Below, in pieces: positions 11,936 through 25,880 of a stretch of 64,000 nt of DNA (position 1 is its first letter; the number at the start of each line of letters is the position of its first letter). Source of the stretch: Struthidea cinerea. Taxonomy: Eukaryota; Chordata; Aves; Passeriformes; Corcoracidae. The notes under the pieces were generated by a model. It was given only the letters and a program-made list of their open reading frames with translations, was not told where the DNA came from and made no database searches. Location of the stretch: the NCBI GenBank assembly GCA_013397865.1, contig VZTI01005564.1, forward strand, positions 681,810 through 745,809, read 5' to 3'. Position numbers and translations under genes: made by a program.

Positions 11936-14900
11936 TGGCGTCAAAATGATGTCTTTTAACCTCTGAGGTGACTTACTGAGGCCAACATACTTGTGGCTGT
12001 CTGTGCCAGTGGCAGGAACCCCAGCACCCCCAAACACCAGCAGAAAGAGAAGTCAGAGTGAACAGTGGCTAGGTTAGAAACTCAAAAGCTTCATTCTCCT
12101 TTTGAATTACAAGCCAGGATGTACTGTATGCCCCTGGACTACTGTGGTGGAATACCTGATGTCACAGCATCATCTTACTCTGTCTGTCCTTTTCTGTCAG
12201 TTAGGGATGATAAAATTACAAGACTAATACTGTCTCTAATGAGACTGACAAGGAAGTCTGGTTATTGGGTGGAAGGAAGAAGAATTGCTTTGGTAATGAA
12301 TCCATTGTTGTTCAGAGATTCCAGTGACATTGCTTACAGTGACTCCTGCACAGATACTCTCTTTGGTTGGTAAAACTAATAACAATTTCATTAAGGTAAC
12401 AGCTCCTAATTCTAATAATAATTCTGTTAAATCTTAATGAATATACTTGTCCTTGCCTTACTTTTTCATTTACAATTTATTGCAGATACACTTCACGGTC
12501 TCTTGTGTCTCAGGTTAGTGTTCTGTATTGCCACAAGACCATTGTCAAATCTTACTGTGCCTTTTAGACTGTGAAATACCTGTCTCACGTTGTCCTCAGG
12601 GAGTTCAGTAAGAGCAGGAGTAGTCTTTATCTCAGTTTGAAATCTGTTAAATGTGTTTATTTAATTTTCTGCTTATGAAGGCATTTGTCTTTAGATGTAT
12701 TTGAAGAATTTTAAAATAAGTAAAAAACAGGAGCAAAACTATGATAGGAATGTGAAAAAAATTATTTGCCAAGATCTTCCCAAATGAAAACTCTGCATTC
12801 CTCATTCATCCTCTGGGGATGACTGCAAAAAGACAGCTTTTATCCAAAATTCAGCACCTTTACAGTTTTAATCGTCTTACGGACTCTGCAAAACACACTA
12901 GTAACACCCTACTGGGTGCTATAGCAGTGTTTTATGTATGTGGTGTGTGAGATCTGGCAATTCAGATCTTAGAGGGACATTTACTGGGAGCAACTCACAC
13001 AAACCAGCCATGGAAAGGGAGAGGAAGGTAGCCAAAGGTAGCAGCAGCCAGCTGGTGCCCATGCTCCTGTGATTCTAAGGGTGCCACATCAGGGAGGGAG
13101 GAGAGGCAGAGAGAGCTAAATGTGATATGAGACAAAAAATATTCATTTTTATCAGAAGAGTAAATTAATAGCAACAGTATAACTTCTGCCACTTCTCAGG
13201 ACTAAAATAAACCATGTGCATAAAACTGTTTTCCAGATAGTATGAGAGTCTTAACCATCTCCCCCCCAAAGTTAATACTGGATAAGTGAAGTCGTTAGTG
13301 AAAATGCAGACATCAAAAGAGTGCATCTTGGGTGGATGCTTTTCTAGGGTGGACTGGCAAGGAAAGAGAATTTTAAATTTTTAGAACTATCAGCCTGTGG
13401 TGAAAAGAGGCAGGTCTTCAGGGAACTCTGCGGGGCACCGCTGAGGGTATGTAACAACCGAGTAATGGTTCCCCTAGAGTTGTCCTGCTCCTTGTCTCAC
13501 TGCTTGCACACATATCCAAGTACTGTCTGGTTCAGTAAGGCCTGGATTGAAAAGTTTTGCTGCGAGGTGTTCAGAACCTTGTACAGGAAAGTTTAGTGGG
13601 CTCTATCCAAACCCTAGTGAATAGGCAGATGATGCCCACATTACTAGAACACTACAACATCAGGCATCTTCAGGGCTGGTTCACCAAAAAGGCTTAAATG
13701 CCAAGATGTCCCTTCACATCTTCATGTGATTTCCCAGCCACAGTGTCAGGGAAGGATGAACTGCCACAGGCAGAGTTTGCCTAATCTCTGGTTATGGACA
13801 TGGTTGAATATTTACAAACACTAAATGTACCCTTCCCAAAAAATTATTGTATATCTTTTTTCAAATCTGCATGAAGTTAATTTCTCCTTAGTATCACAGT
13901 ACCACCTGAGAACCTGAATTTTCTCTTAATTTACTTTGCTAGGTAAAGAGGAAACAGCCTGGGGCAATTACTTTTAGATTTGTTAATAAAAGTGTTAAAC
14001 TGATCATGCATATTGGTAATGCAAAAAGTATCATCCTCCTTCCTAGGTGGACTTATTTGGATTCTCATCTGAGAGGCTGCAGTTGTTCAGCACTACACAA
14101 TTTTAAATTAAAAATTTTAGGAAAAAAAATTATTCTGTTATTTAATTATGTACTTGTCCAGATGTTAGATTTAAAATAATAAGAATAGCCTTAAAATAAT
14201 AAATTTCCATTGCATTGGAATGTTTCTTTGTCTGAGCAATTTTGCTGCAGATTAGATTTCACAGATATATACAGCATTTCTATTTGCTGGCTTTTTATCA
14301 GACTTGGCAAGAACTGCTGCTATGAAAAAAATTCTCAAGGCAAAACTGTGATTAAAAGATATAAAAGATCCATATCTGAGAAAGATGGTGATAGAACTGC
14401 CAGTGAGATCTGTAGTGGCTCAATGGAGCCATCCTGTGTAAGCAAATTTAAATTATACAGATATGAATATATAAATTTAATCTTTTTTTTCTCTCGAAGG
14501 TACAATGTGCAAAATAAACCTAACAAAGGCAGGCCAGGTATGTTTATAATACATTTCTGAAAATGAATGTGGATAGACAAGCAAAAGAAACTCATAGATT
14601 TACGGTTATGATTCCACTAAATGACATTATTTTCGTATCAGAAGGTTTTAAATTGAGCACTCAGAAGAAGTTATGGTTTTGTGTGATGTTTAGAGCTGAA
14701 AGTCCTAGCAGAAATTTTGAGAAGAAGATTTGAGGCAAAGTTCAGAAAATAGGCAAAGACTCTCTTGATTGGATCATGAAGCAAAGACCTAAGGTAGATC
14801 TGGTATGGAAAGATAGACTGGAGCGAAAGAGGAGAGCCCCATTTCATTAACAGCACTCTTCTGGTCAAGACATAGCCTAGAAATTAAAAAAAAAAAAAAA

Positions 14901-17260
14901 AAACCACACACACACAAATAAACTGTTAATTATTGCATTGCTGGAAGGAGCAAAAGGCAGATTATCATATGTATCTACAAAATATTAAATGTAAATAAAA
15001 AACGACGGAACAGAGTGAAAGCACACAGATACAAGATAAGGTATATTAATGTCTAAAAGGATAGTTTCAGGTTAAACAAAAGCAGTTGAACAGTATTGTA
15101 TTTGATGGACTAATGGAATTTTCAGTCAAAATAAAAAATAAATTATAGAAGTCCTAAACCATCAATTAGTATTTTTACAAATACAAGGAAACTAATTTGC
15201 AGTATTCCACACTATGCTTTTCCCAAAGGACTTTCACTAGAAAGAAAGGGGAACAAATGCTGAACACTTCACTCAGTTGAAAAATTTAAATTCTTGAAAA
15301 CTGGGAGTCTGGAAAGGGCCCTTTTCTATCTATTCAGTTCCAATTAATAATTTAATTTTAGATTGTGTAGCTGGCATTTTATGGAGCATCTTTATAGATA
15401 AAGCTTTACTTTATCTGTTACTTTGTTGAGCTGGATCAAGAATAAAAATATATTTCTTTTCAGTTGGATTTTATTTTAATGAACTAAATACCAGTTGCAT
15501 GTAAAAGTCCCACAAAAATAAAATACCAAGTACTTAACAAGTACTATGGCCAAAATAGCTGCATTTTGCGCAGTGTTGAGTCTTTGCAGTGAGCAACAGA
15601 AGCATTTTCTCCTTGCCTCAGTCCCTGGTTATCATTGCGCCTACTTCAATATCGTTCTAATATGGTGTTGAAATTCCTGAAAGGATGAATTCACAGCAAG
15701 GTGGTTGATACTCTGTGTTCCATGACTGATATTTACTTGAAATTAAATTAGTTATTTTCACACTATCTCCAGTTCTACCACCCCTAGTCTTCTACTGGAA
15801 TTATGATTTCAAGGACGTAATGTCTCCTACAACTCTGACTGTTTATGTTGGTATATGAACAAAACAACAGTGCCACAGATAAAATGAACCACTTTGAAGA
15901 TAGTAACTATTTTGATCTTACAAAATAATTAATATGATGTACCTTGATTCCAGCCCTCAGGATATTGACTGATGTTGTCTTATCGTGATTATGTGTCAGT
16001 CAAACACCACTACCCCCTAAATGTTATGCTTGTAGTCAAAACGGCCAGGAGTTTTTATCTCTTTTTGAGGTCAAGATGGTGAAGAAGACCTTGAAAACAC
16101 ATCATTCTGCCAAAAGCATATAAATTACAAAATATAAAACTGGGATTTGTGTTGCCTTTCATCAGAACACCTGCTGCTGTCTGCCTTTGTTAGGTAAAAA
16201 GCTGGAACTGAAGCATCCTGGCGTAGAAATGATGAAGATCTGCTCAAGAAAATACCTGTGTTTTTACATGTGATGAATACAATAAAGTTATGAATTTTAG
16301 ATTTGAAGATTCCTTTTAAAAGTTTTATAAAGTGGTGGAAGGCAATATAGACTGAATAGCTTATGCATGAGCACACAATAAATGCATTACATGAAAATGC
16401 ACGCAAACTTGGTGCTCACAATTTCAGACTGGCTGCCACTTTCCTCAGTGCCTAAATCCCCTAATATTTGGAGTTTACTTTTAACATGCTATAAGTACAT
16501 TGAATTCGTGTTAATCTGTCACTTAGGGTCTTTCAAGACAGATTTGCTATTGTGACTTTAAAAATCAATTTTTATCAGCACCTATTCGAACAAATTCATC
16601 TGATAACAGAAGAAAACTACTGGTTATAAAAAGAAAACCACAGAAGTACACAATCATTTCTGGTTTTAGGTCTCTTCAACAGACTGCTTCAGTACCACTT
16701 GGCTGCTCTACTTTCTCTCCATGCCAAAATGATATTTCAGCCTTGTTGAATATTTAGTGGGCCTATTTACTTACAGTGTACAGTATTCATCAGCATTTTA
16801 TTTCAGACCGGTTCAGATCCCTGTAACATGTCTTTCTATTTTTATTAAATTCAGGCTAGCAATACAGCCTGTGATCTATTTTGCCATCAACTGGCAGTTA
16901 GTATTAATGATACCTGCAAAGACCAGTCATCATTACTTTGGATTATTCTAATATGAGTGTAGAAAGTGAATAGGGCACCTAGCCAGTTACATGGAGAAAC
17001 CTGACAAGAAAAACAGTAGATATAGACTGCAGTTGCTGGCTCTTCTATTTCCCAATGATACAGTGATTATTCTTCCATTACATCAAGTTTAATCAATAGA
17101 ATTGGTACCGAACCGAACAGTTGCATTTGGACTACTATTGGTCAATAGAAGAAATTGGTGATTAACTGACTTTAATTAATGAATAGACAGAAAAACTGAT
17201 ACTGGCAATAGTTCTCTGCTGTTAAAAGGTTTGCCCAGTCTTGATATTTTGGTAGGTAAA
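11936..17260. other. AT-rich non-coding DNA
   Basis: No gene seen. Frames reach 116 codons at most (14210-14560, +) without a recognisable motif. An A18 run at 14886-14903 runs straight into a short CA repeat at 14905-14916, a simple-sequence tract with no clear retroposon attached. The right edge is the target-site duplication of the next LTR. Confidence 0.55.
17255..17260. repeat. Target-site duplication, left copy
   Basis: GGTAAA lies directly left of the LTR. The identical hexamer follows the LTR at 17637-17642. Confidence 0.85.
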
Positions 17261-17636
17261 TGTAGCGATTGAAGCACTGACCCAGACCGGCAGGGAATCT
17301 GAATCGTTTATTCAAAGAAATGAGCTGGTTTTATACACTTGTCCAAGGCACAGTATTTCCTTACACAGTAATTCTCACTATGTGACCTATCTCGTGTTGC
17401 CACATCAGCAACAGGCTTTCTAAATGTCCTTCTATGGGGTGATCACTCGCTGTTCACCCATCCATCAGCTCCCGGCAGGCTCCTCTCCATAGGGGTCTGC
17501 CATGTGATGCCTTCTCCCCCCAGGGTCCAGTGGAGACAAGCCTCTCTGTGACGCCATGTGCTCCTTTGTGCTGCCATGTGCCTCTGCAGGCACGTCCCAC
17601 AGCCCACAACCCAATTCTATCTTATCTCTCCCCACA
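17261..17636 (-). mobile_element. Solo LTR of an endogenous retrovirus
   Basis: This 376-bp LTR reads on the minus strand. It begins TGTGGGGAGAG (at 17636) and ends with GCTACA (at 17261), so it has TG...CA ends. On the sense strand a TATAAAA box (plus 17329-17335) is followed about 20 bp later by AATAAA (plus 17307-17312). This tight spacing gives a very short U3-R junction like that of alpha/beta-type (ERVK) avian retroviruses. Identical GGTAAA hexamers flank it, so the ends are exact and no internal sequence remains: it is the product of LTR-LTR recombination. A 6-bp duplication also fits the ERVK/alpharetroviral class. The 67- and 99-codon frames inside are incidental. Confidence 0.85.
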
Positions 17637-17642
17637 GGTAAA
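17637..17642. repeat. Target-site duplication, right copy
   Basis: GGTAAA is identical to 17255-17260 and confirms both ends of the solo LTR. Confidence 0.85.
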
Positions 17643-18984
17643 CTAACAGGTTTTATTGGAGGGATCATGTTAGAGTCAAGACGTCATGTAGTTGCCTGCT
17701 TTCTGACATTCATAAAGTCTGAATTTTCAGTTTCTTTTAATTTCAAAACAATGTTATTTCAGACCACTTGTGCTAACAAGTGCTCAACAGACCTATCAAA
17801 TATCATACGTGAGGTGATTTTTGCAGCAGCCATGGCAAATAAGAATCTCCCATAGGGTGTCATTGCAGATGCTTATTAAGAAAGAAAAGAAAGGTCATCT
17901 GGTTTCAAATTTAGAATACTGTCAACTCATTGCTCAGGAAAGATTGTGTTCAGCTTGAAATGCCATCTGAAAGCCAGACATACTTTCTGTAGCTTTTATC
18001 AGGCTGAATGACTTTGTGTTAGGGAGAGTGGTAGGCTGCATAATCTACTGGATCAATGGAAAAATCCCTTTGAAGCCACTTATTCATACTATCGTGCTTC
18101 TTATGTGAGCAGGGAGCCTCCCCCCGCCAGAAAGAATGTGAGATTGCAACCTACACCCGTCTCCCTCCCCAAAACCTGGTAACGTGTCGGAGCTGATAAG
18201 ATCAGTGCTGGCGACAGGTGAGTTTTGTGGGGTTTCCGCAATGTTCTTATATTCAGTGGGTACTCTGTCTTCCTCAAGAACTCAAGAAAGGTTCTGCTTA
18301 AAAATGAGGTGCAGAACTTGCACAGCATCTGCAGAAACCTTATTATTTGGTCAGCTACAGTGAGTGTCTTTGCTTTTGTATCCATGCCTCAGTCAGCAGC
18401 ACACTTTGAGGCAAAAATGGAAAGTTTGGTGTGGATTTAGACCAAATGTTTTGTCTTCTACTAAGTTGCATGTTACAGATGTTTTCTGAGGAAATAACTG
18501 GGTTTAATGAGACATACCCCATTCTTTTTGTCTGTCTCGTTAGGCTCTTGATTCAACGCATCATGCAATCCTAGAAGACCTGAGGGAGTGAGTCAAAGTC
18601 CCAATGAAGAAGTTACACTGATGAAAGAACTCCTTAGGGGAATGGAAAGCTCTGTTTGTATGAGTGACAGCTGAATGTCATTTTTCCTCAGTTTCCATGG
18701 GTGCGTGGCACAGCCAAGTCCTGCCTGTCCTGACTGTTCTCAGCTGATGGACACACTGGAAGAAACAGCTGTTTGTGATACTATGTTGTACACAATTTTG
18801 CTTATAGAAGATCTTAGATACACTGAGGGCATTTGCCTTGTGCTCTCAGCATGGTGAATATCTGCAGCTGACAGTCAGCCCAGTGAAGCAAAAAGCAATG
18901 TGTAGTGGAGGAGAAATTGTACATCAGAGTGTTGACATGTTCTATTTATAAATTTCCTGTTAGAAGTACGCGTTCCATGAACAG
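17643..18984. other. Non-coding DNA, no feature seen
   Basis: Short frames only (94 codons at most). A C-rich patch lies near 18118-18180. No repeat family recognised. Confidence 0.5.
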
Positions 18985-19098
18985 AGATCACAGAATAACA
19001 GAACCACAGAATCACAGAGCTACAGAATGGGTAGTGTTGGAAGGGACCACAGTAGGTCATCTGGTCCAATGACCTTGCTCAGAGATGGACAAATGCTA
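18985..19098 (-). mobile_element. CR1 LINE 3' tail fragment
   Basis: On the plus strand, several CACAGAAT-type units (about 18989-19027) are followed by a GTTGGAAGGGACCACAG-like block and GGTCATCTGGTCCAA. This is the reverse complement of the CR1 3' UTR and octamer tail. Only about 110 bp remain, a common CR1 truncation. The limit away from the tail is approximate. Confidence 0.85.
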
Positions 19099-22000
19099 CT
19101 TGTAAATCCTTTAGTAGTATGTTTGGTGGATCCCATTTCCACATTTAAGTCCCTGGCTGAAGAATGAAGTGTTATCAGAGTGAACTGCTTCTTGTGCATC
19201 TTCTGTTTTACAACTGTGGTCTCATACTTCCCGTATTGTCACCCACAAAACCAAAGTTGATAACAACTTCCATCCTGTCTTCCTAAGATTCAAGACTTGT
19301 TCTCAAAGATATCTTGGACACAAATAGGTAATATTATCATCTGGTTTTAACAACACAGACAAAAATATTAAAGTTGTGATGTTATTCAAGGGTGTTTAAC
19401 CACTAACTTATCACAAATTAAAATACAGCACATCAGTCCTCAGAAATATTCCTGAAGTACTCTGATATTTTAGATAGTCCCAGTTTCAAGTTGATAATAC
19501 TGTTGGTTTGACAATAAAATAGTTCTTTGGGCAGAAATCAAATACCTTGTGATACCCAATTTATCATGGTCATGAATTAACATTTTATAAAAGCTTGTTT
19601 CTTCTCTTTGAAAGCAGTAGGCAAGTATATGGAATAACAGACTTCCTTAATTATCTTGAATATTCTAATATGACATACTTTAAAACACTGGTAGTGTCTT
19701 GACTTGTAGAAAATAATGGTGCTAAATAATGGTGAGAGCTAATTAAATACAAAGAAGAAGTTTTATGTATGAGACAGAAAGGAGGCAAAATATATGGCAT
19801 GGCATAAGTCCTGATTGCTGTTCAAATTCACAATTAATTCACTGGTTGTGAATCAGAGTATGGGAGGAAGAATGAAGTGGCAAAATTTTTTGCTTTGCTT
19901 TTACCAAAATAAAGGCTGTATGAAACAAGAAATTGTCATTGTATGGAAGCAGTTTTTGTTTTTAAGCAGTGAATGCTGTCCTCCACTTACAGTATTTGGA
20001 ACAGAGTTCAAAAGGTGTTTGCTGGTGAAACGATGGCTGTGAAAACATGAACTATTTGAATTCCTATGTTTAAATATTACATAATTGCTGTTATCTTTTA
20101 TATATCTTATTTGAAGGAAACAGACCAAAAATGGACAGAAAGCAGCCAAGAAGGTTGGATACTTTCTTTAGAGAAAGTAGGATTTTTGAATAGTCAGTGT
20201 AAAATTGCAATGAGCTTATCTACAAATATTACTTCTTGAGCTGTCATCCGGTGCAAAGGTTGTGTAAATTTGCAATTACATTGGAGAAACCCACAGATAA
20301 AATAGATTTCCATAGAAAAAGCTTTTGTGTTGAGCTGGTGGATTATTCTATTTGCCTTGACTGAGCCCTGGTTCTACATCCTTTTCTTCCATTGCTGACA
20401 GATATAACTGATGGATATTGGTAATGCTAGCAAGAGCCCATTCCCCAAGGGATATGAAGAAGCTCCTAGGAAATCTTACAGTTGGAACTAAATCTCCTTT
20501 AAATTAAGCTATAAACAACTGTTTATCTTCTGAAAGAATTTTCATGGAAAAATGAATAAAGCCAAGCTAAACTTTAGGCTGTTAGCTGGCCATCTGTATT
20601 TCTGAGGGAAAATTAAAACAAACTTGTGGGAAGCTACATCAAGATTTTCTGATATCTTCCAGCATGTCCAAGCTACAAGGACTGGGGCTGGTGAAGCCTG
20701 TTGTAAGACATGCCAGGACCCATGAACGTGCAGAGACTTCGTATCCATACAAAAAATCCTTGTTTCTGGCATCCCTTGGGCTAGTGCAAAAGCAGCAAGC
20801 AATTTGCAGCCCTGGTTCTCTCTCAGTGCTTGTCAGTTCTCCCCGTGGGTTCTGGCTTTGCACGTAGGGAACTGGCACTTGTTAGCAGCGGCAGCTGAGC
20901 CAGTACAAGGCAGATCCAGGGCTTTCCCAGAAGGGAGTTATGGAAAGAGGACATCCATAGACTCCGTTTTGCACTTCCTGCCCTTGACATGGAAGTGCCC
21001 TTGCAAAAGATCCCCTGGGAGTGTATTTAGGGCATTCTGCATGTGTGCAACACCAAGTCAGGTAGCTGTATTGCTGCAGCAAACAGGCCCTGCATAAGGT
21101 GCAGCGAGAGGCGTCAGCATCAGCCTCAGGGGCATACAGTACTTTCTGCACGTTGTTCCTTCCACTATATTAATTGTCCTCTCTTCAAAACAACAAATAT
21201 AACTTTCTGCTGCAGACAGAAGAATTCCAGCAGAACTGTGGTGTATTCTCTAAAATCAATATTAATCATTTTCAAATTGTTTGCTTGTTGGCTTTCTGTG
21301 GACAGAAAGAAATCCTTAGGGCAACTTAAGCACAGCACAAACAAAATGTTCAACAGCAAGAAAATGTTTGGCTTTTTTTTTGCGTCTTGCGTTTCACATT
21401 TGACCTTTAGAATACTCCTGTCATTTGATAGCATAAAGGGCCATAAAATGTGATTAATAACTAATATCTTGTCCATGGTCATGCTTGTACAGTAGAATTC
21501 TGAAACTATCTATGAATTGCATCAATGCTGGTTTAAACATTTTATTACATTATTTTGTGATTTCTTGACTATAGCTTATTTACTGTGAACCATACAAATA
21601 CGAAGATAAAACCCTTCTTCCTTTTTGTCCCCAATAGCAAGTCAGTAACAGAAAATAAAGTCCAGATATGCAATTTGGGCTGAATTATTATGTTCTTTTC
21701 AATAGGTAAGCTCTTTTTGTTTTACTGATCATCCTCAAAGTGTTCTTATTTTATCACAGTTCATCTCATGCTGCTTTTACAATGATAGTATGTTCATAAC
21801 AGTGATTGGATTCTAGGGAGAGAAGTATTTACCCCTGTTCTTTGATGACTCTCCTTTTGGTGACTGTTTCAAAATGCATGCTACTGGAGTACTTAAAGAA
21901 AACATAAGCAGTGTGTGATTTAATCAAATTATATGAACATTAAACTAATTAGAGTTAAGAAATAAAAAGCGTGTTAAATATCGCTGCTAACTCTATCCTT

Positions 22001-24705
22001 CTCTCTGGTGCTGGGATAAAACCTTGCATGTTGGCTGCACTGATTTTTTTGGCAATATGCTATAGTAGCAGGAGCAGCTATTGCATCACAGCCATCAGAA
22101 AATAGAACTTCACCTACCTTCTGTGCATCCCTCTGAAGGCTGATATGGTCCTCAAGGACAGTTTGCCTGAACAACAATGTCACTGAGATAAGAAGCTTTA
22201 CTGGGAGTAAGAAAATTAATAGAGTAAACGTAAGAATGTTTTATTTAATACAGCTTCATTTATATTTTGTGCAAATGGAATGAGACTGGAAGATCTGAAT
22301 AGTGCTACAGAAAGAGAATACTAATACATGTATTTTCCCCAGAGCACCATGTGGCTCTGATCCCAGAATCAGATTTCTAACCTACACATTGTACTCAAAT
22401 ATAAACACGAACAACCTCTGCCCTTCTTTTAGTCGCCAGCTTTTGAAACATCAGGGCATCTAGCGCTTTTTGTTCACTCGTGCTCTCTTCATCCGTGCTG
22501 TGATATGTGAACAGACACATGAGCATGCACACATTATACTCACACATAGGGCTTTGAATTAGAGATTATTTTGCAAGTCTATTTATCAGATGTCACTAGT
22601 ATTTTTAATGTGCTTTGATGGTCTATTGAATGACTTAATAAGACTAAAGAGCCTATATTTTCACAGTGTCATTGTATAAAGTATGATAAACCATGTCTAT
22701 TATGCAGAGATAAGGTATTTTTCTTCCACTGGGCAGTGTTTTTCAAAAGCTGCTTCTCACCAATTCACAGTTTTCTTGGATATGATTTCACTGGCAAGCC
22801 TGTCCTGTCTGGCACATCTGTGTGGAGGTGTTATCAGGGGTAGAGAATAAAATGCTTCAAAAAAGTAATTGAAGAATAACATAAACAGCTACTGGGCTCC
22901 TGTTTGTAAGGTTTTGGCCATATCCTGTCTTTCTGCTTTTTGATTATTTCAAGGAGCACCTTTAACATATATTGCAACAGATATATTCTTTTCAAAGCAT
23001 GGAATTACAGGCTGCAGTTTTATAGCTCACGGCAAGCAACCTAGAGGACTTATTAATACTTGATGAATCCCTCTCAATGTCTCAGCAGTGAAGAGAAGAC
23101 AAACAACCTGCCAGATGATTGATGCTGTGCCTGCCAAGGAGGAACTTTAAAGCATGATTCTCTCTTACAAAATCTGTGGAAGAAATCCGGTCTGATCCAG
23201 TGTGATCCTGCAGTAGCAATAGCGTGAGCTGAGTGGAGATGCAATCTCTGCCTTATTGCACAATGGAAAGTGCATTAACAAGTGGTTTAGGTCCTTTAGC
23301 AAGGCTTTCAGCTTTCATCTCTGCCTCCTCCCTACCCACAAGGCTCCCTAGATCTCCATGATATACTGCTCTTTCGCAATGTGTGTTTGCATACCTATGT
23401 CAGGCTGCACATAAAAACTTATGTTATCACTACTCTTATTTGCTCTCTGAACATATAATTGCAAAGAGTCTCTTGATCCCCTTTTTCATTCCTTTTCTTC
23501 TCTGAATCATGGACTCTGTTTTCTGTGCAGCTGTTTTCCTTTTGTTCTGTTTCTTCTTGCTCCCCTCAGATGTCCTGACATACATGACCTTTGTCAGATG
23601 AGACACATGGCTGGACTTACTGAGTAATCTCCTGTGTGCCTGCTCAAAACCTAAAAGTCAGCCTTGAGAGATCCTTACCTAATCATGATGCCATATGGGC
23701 AGAAAAGCGTTCACCTTTCCTGCAGTTTGATGGTTCATAGGAAATTGCAGCATTCTGCAGTCTTTTACTGGAGTAGGGCCATTAAATGGGTGAAGTGAAC
23801 AAACCTATATTTTCTTCCAAATGAAATTTTCAGTCACATGGACATCACAAAGAGTCCTTCATATCAAACAGAATCCCTAAACTGCACATGAACTCCTCAA
23901 ACTACAGTAGCCAAATTGCAATTCTGCTGTGTGCCAAGTCTGCCTCAAATGGGATGATAGTGATATATATTTAAAATTTATGGCCATTTTAACTTCTACA
24001 GGAATATTCAACTTCAAATAGGAACAGTTTCAATAAAATACAATTTAATTTTAATTAATACATCTGGGTCTATAAATTTGCCTTTTACTTATTTCATTTT
24101 GTTTTTGTAATTGCAACATACTGAAGCCAAAGGGAAAAAAAATTCTACTCCAGGGCATAATGAATTATTGATTAAGGCAGCTAGATCAGTACGAGTCCTT
24201 ATAGGAAGCCAAAAGTAAATCAGTAAATGAAAGGGTTTTAAATATATACTTAGAAAAAGGGATTTTGGCAAATGCTGAAATGAATATTGGATAGAAAATC
24301 TCAAACCGTCTGAATTGCTACCCCTATCTGTCCAGTCATTCCATGTTTTAAATAAATTGCAGTTTAGAGAATTATGTGGGAAAATGAATCCAATAAAGAA
24401 AACAGCTTGTAGAAGAGCTAACTCTGAAAATGTGGCAGCATTTAAATCCTGATCATGTGAAAACATTTGTTATACAGATCAGACAAAGGATTTGTGAAGA
24501 ATAGAAAGACTGAAATGCTGTTCCTCAATAATAGCATAAAATTAATGTCCACTGAAATCAGTGCTTGTACATGGATAATTCATACCAGAAAATGAGAGGT
24601 TCTCTTTTATCAGGTCTCAAAGGCAACGTATTGGGATAAAGGGAATTTTTTTTTGCATGTACCACAGTGGCCATGCAGTACTACACTACTGTATATCATA
24701 GTGAA
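19099..24705. other. Non-coding DNA, no gene seen
   Basis: Frames of up to 136 codons (21043-21453, +) overlap frames on the other strand and show no domain. A GC-richer patch spans about 20790-21150, with open frames in several phases as GC-rich DNA tends to give. A 12-bp direct repeat around AAATAATGGTG lies at about 19710-19735. I recognise no repeat family. Confidence 0.5.
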
Positions 24706-25880
24706 TTCACAGAATTACAGAATTGTCAGGGTTTGAAAGGACCCCTGGAGATCATCTGGTCCAACCCCCTGCCAAGGCAGGGTCACCTAGAGTGGGTGAC
24801 ACAGGAAAGTGTCCAGGTGGGTTCCGAGTGTCTCCAGAGAGAGGTACTCCACAGCCTCCCTGGACAGCCTGTTCCACTGCTCTACCACCCTCAGTGTAAA
24901 GAAGTTCTTCCTCACATTGACATGAAACTTCTTGTGTTTTAGTTTATGGCCATTGCTCTTTGTCCTGTCACAAGGCACCACTAAAAAGACTCTGGCACCA
25001 TCCTCCTGGCACCCACCTTTGAAACATTTATATGCATTAATGACATCCTGTCTCCATCTTCTCTTCTCCACACTAAACAGGCCCAGCTCCTGCAGCCTTT
25101 CATAAGAGAGATGTTCCAGACCCCTAATCAATGTTGTGGCCTCTTCTGGACCCTTGTCTGCTTGTACTGAGGAGCCCAGAACTGGACACAGGATGTCACA
25201 GATGTGACTTCACTAGGGCCAGGTAGAGGGGCTGGATCACCTTACTTGGCCTGCTGGCCACACTCTTCCAGTGCACCCCAGGGTGCCATTGGCCTTCCTG
25301 TCCGCAAGGACACTGACACCTCATGGTCAACTTATCATCCACCAAGGCTCCCAGGTCCTTCTCTGCAGAGCTGCTTTCCAGCAGGTCAGCCCCCAGCCTG
25401 TGCTGGCACGTGGGGTTATTCCTCCCCAGGTGCAGGACCCTGCACTTGCCCTTGTTGAACCACACTAGGTTCCTCTCCACCCAACTCTGCAGCCTATCAA
25501 GGTCCCACTGAACGGCAGCGTAGCCTCCAGGTGGACCAGCCTCTCCCAACAGCTTGTACCATCAGCAAACTTGCTCAGGGTGCATTCTACCCCTTCATCC
25601 AGGTTGCTCATAAACAAGTTGAGTAAGACTGGACCCAGAACTGATCCTTGGGGAACACCGCTGACTACAGGCCTCCAGTTGGATTCTGCTCTGCTGATCA
25701 CAATCCTCTGATCTCTTCCATTCAGCCAGTTCTCAATCCACCTCACTGTCTGTTCATCTAACCCACATTTCCTGAGCTTGCCTATGAGGATGTTATGGGA
25801 GACAGTGTCAAAAGCCTTGCTAAGGTTGAGGTAGACAACACCCACTGTTCTCCCCTCATTGACCCATCCTGCCATGCCAA
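24706..25880 (-). mobile_element. CR1 LINE, RT core to 3' end, inactive
   Basis: This is the best-preserved LINE in the window, read from right to left. The frame at 25465-25875 encodes the RT palm: KAFDTVSH near residues 20-27, GVPQGSVLGP at 73-82 and FADG at 103-106. The frame at 25196-25549 carries the thumb motif NKGKCRVLHLGRNNP. The frame at 24787-25131 is the C-terminal region, ending in the 3' UTR and a CACAGAATTACAGAAT tail at 24709-24724. Three frames mean at least two frameshifts. The motif-A aspartate is replaced (YLNLSKAFD instead of a YLDF-type sequence), and the second aspartate of FADD is glycine, so the enzyme could not polymerise. It is 5'-truncated at about 25880; no endonuclease or ORF1 is present. 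Confidence 0.95.

Noticed and set aside
14886..14916. A18 followed by a CA repeat as a possible retroposon tail
   Set aside because: No SINE, LINE or processed-gene body could be recognised on either side.
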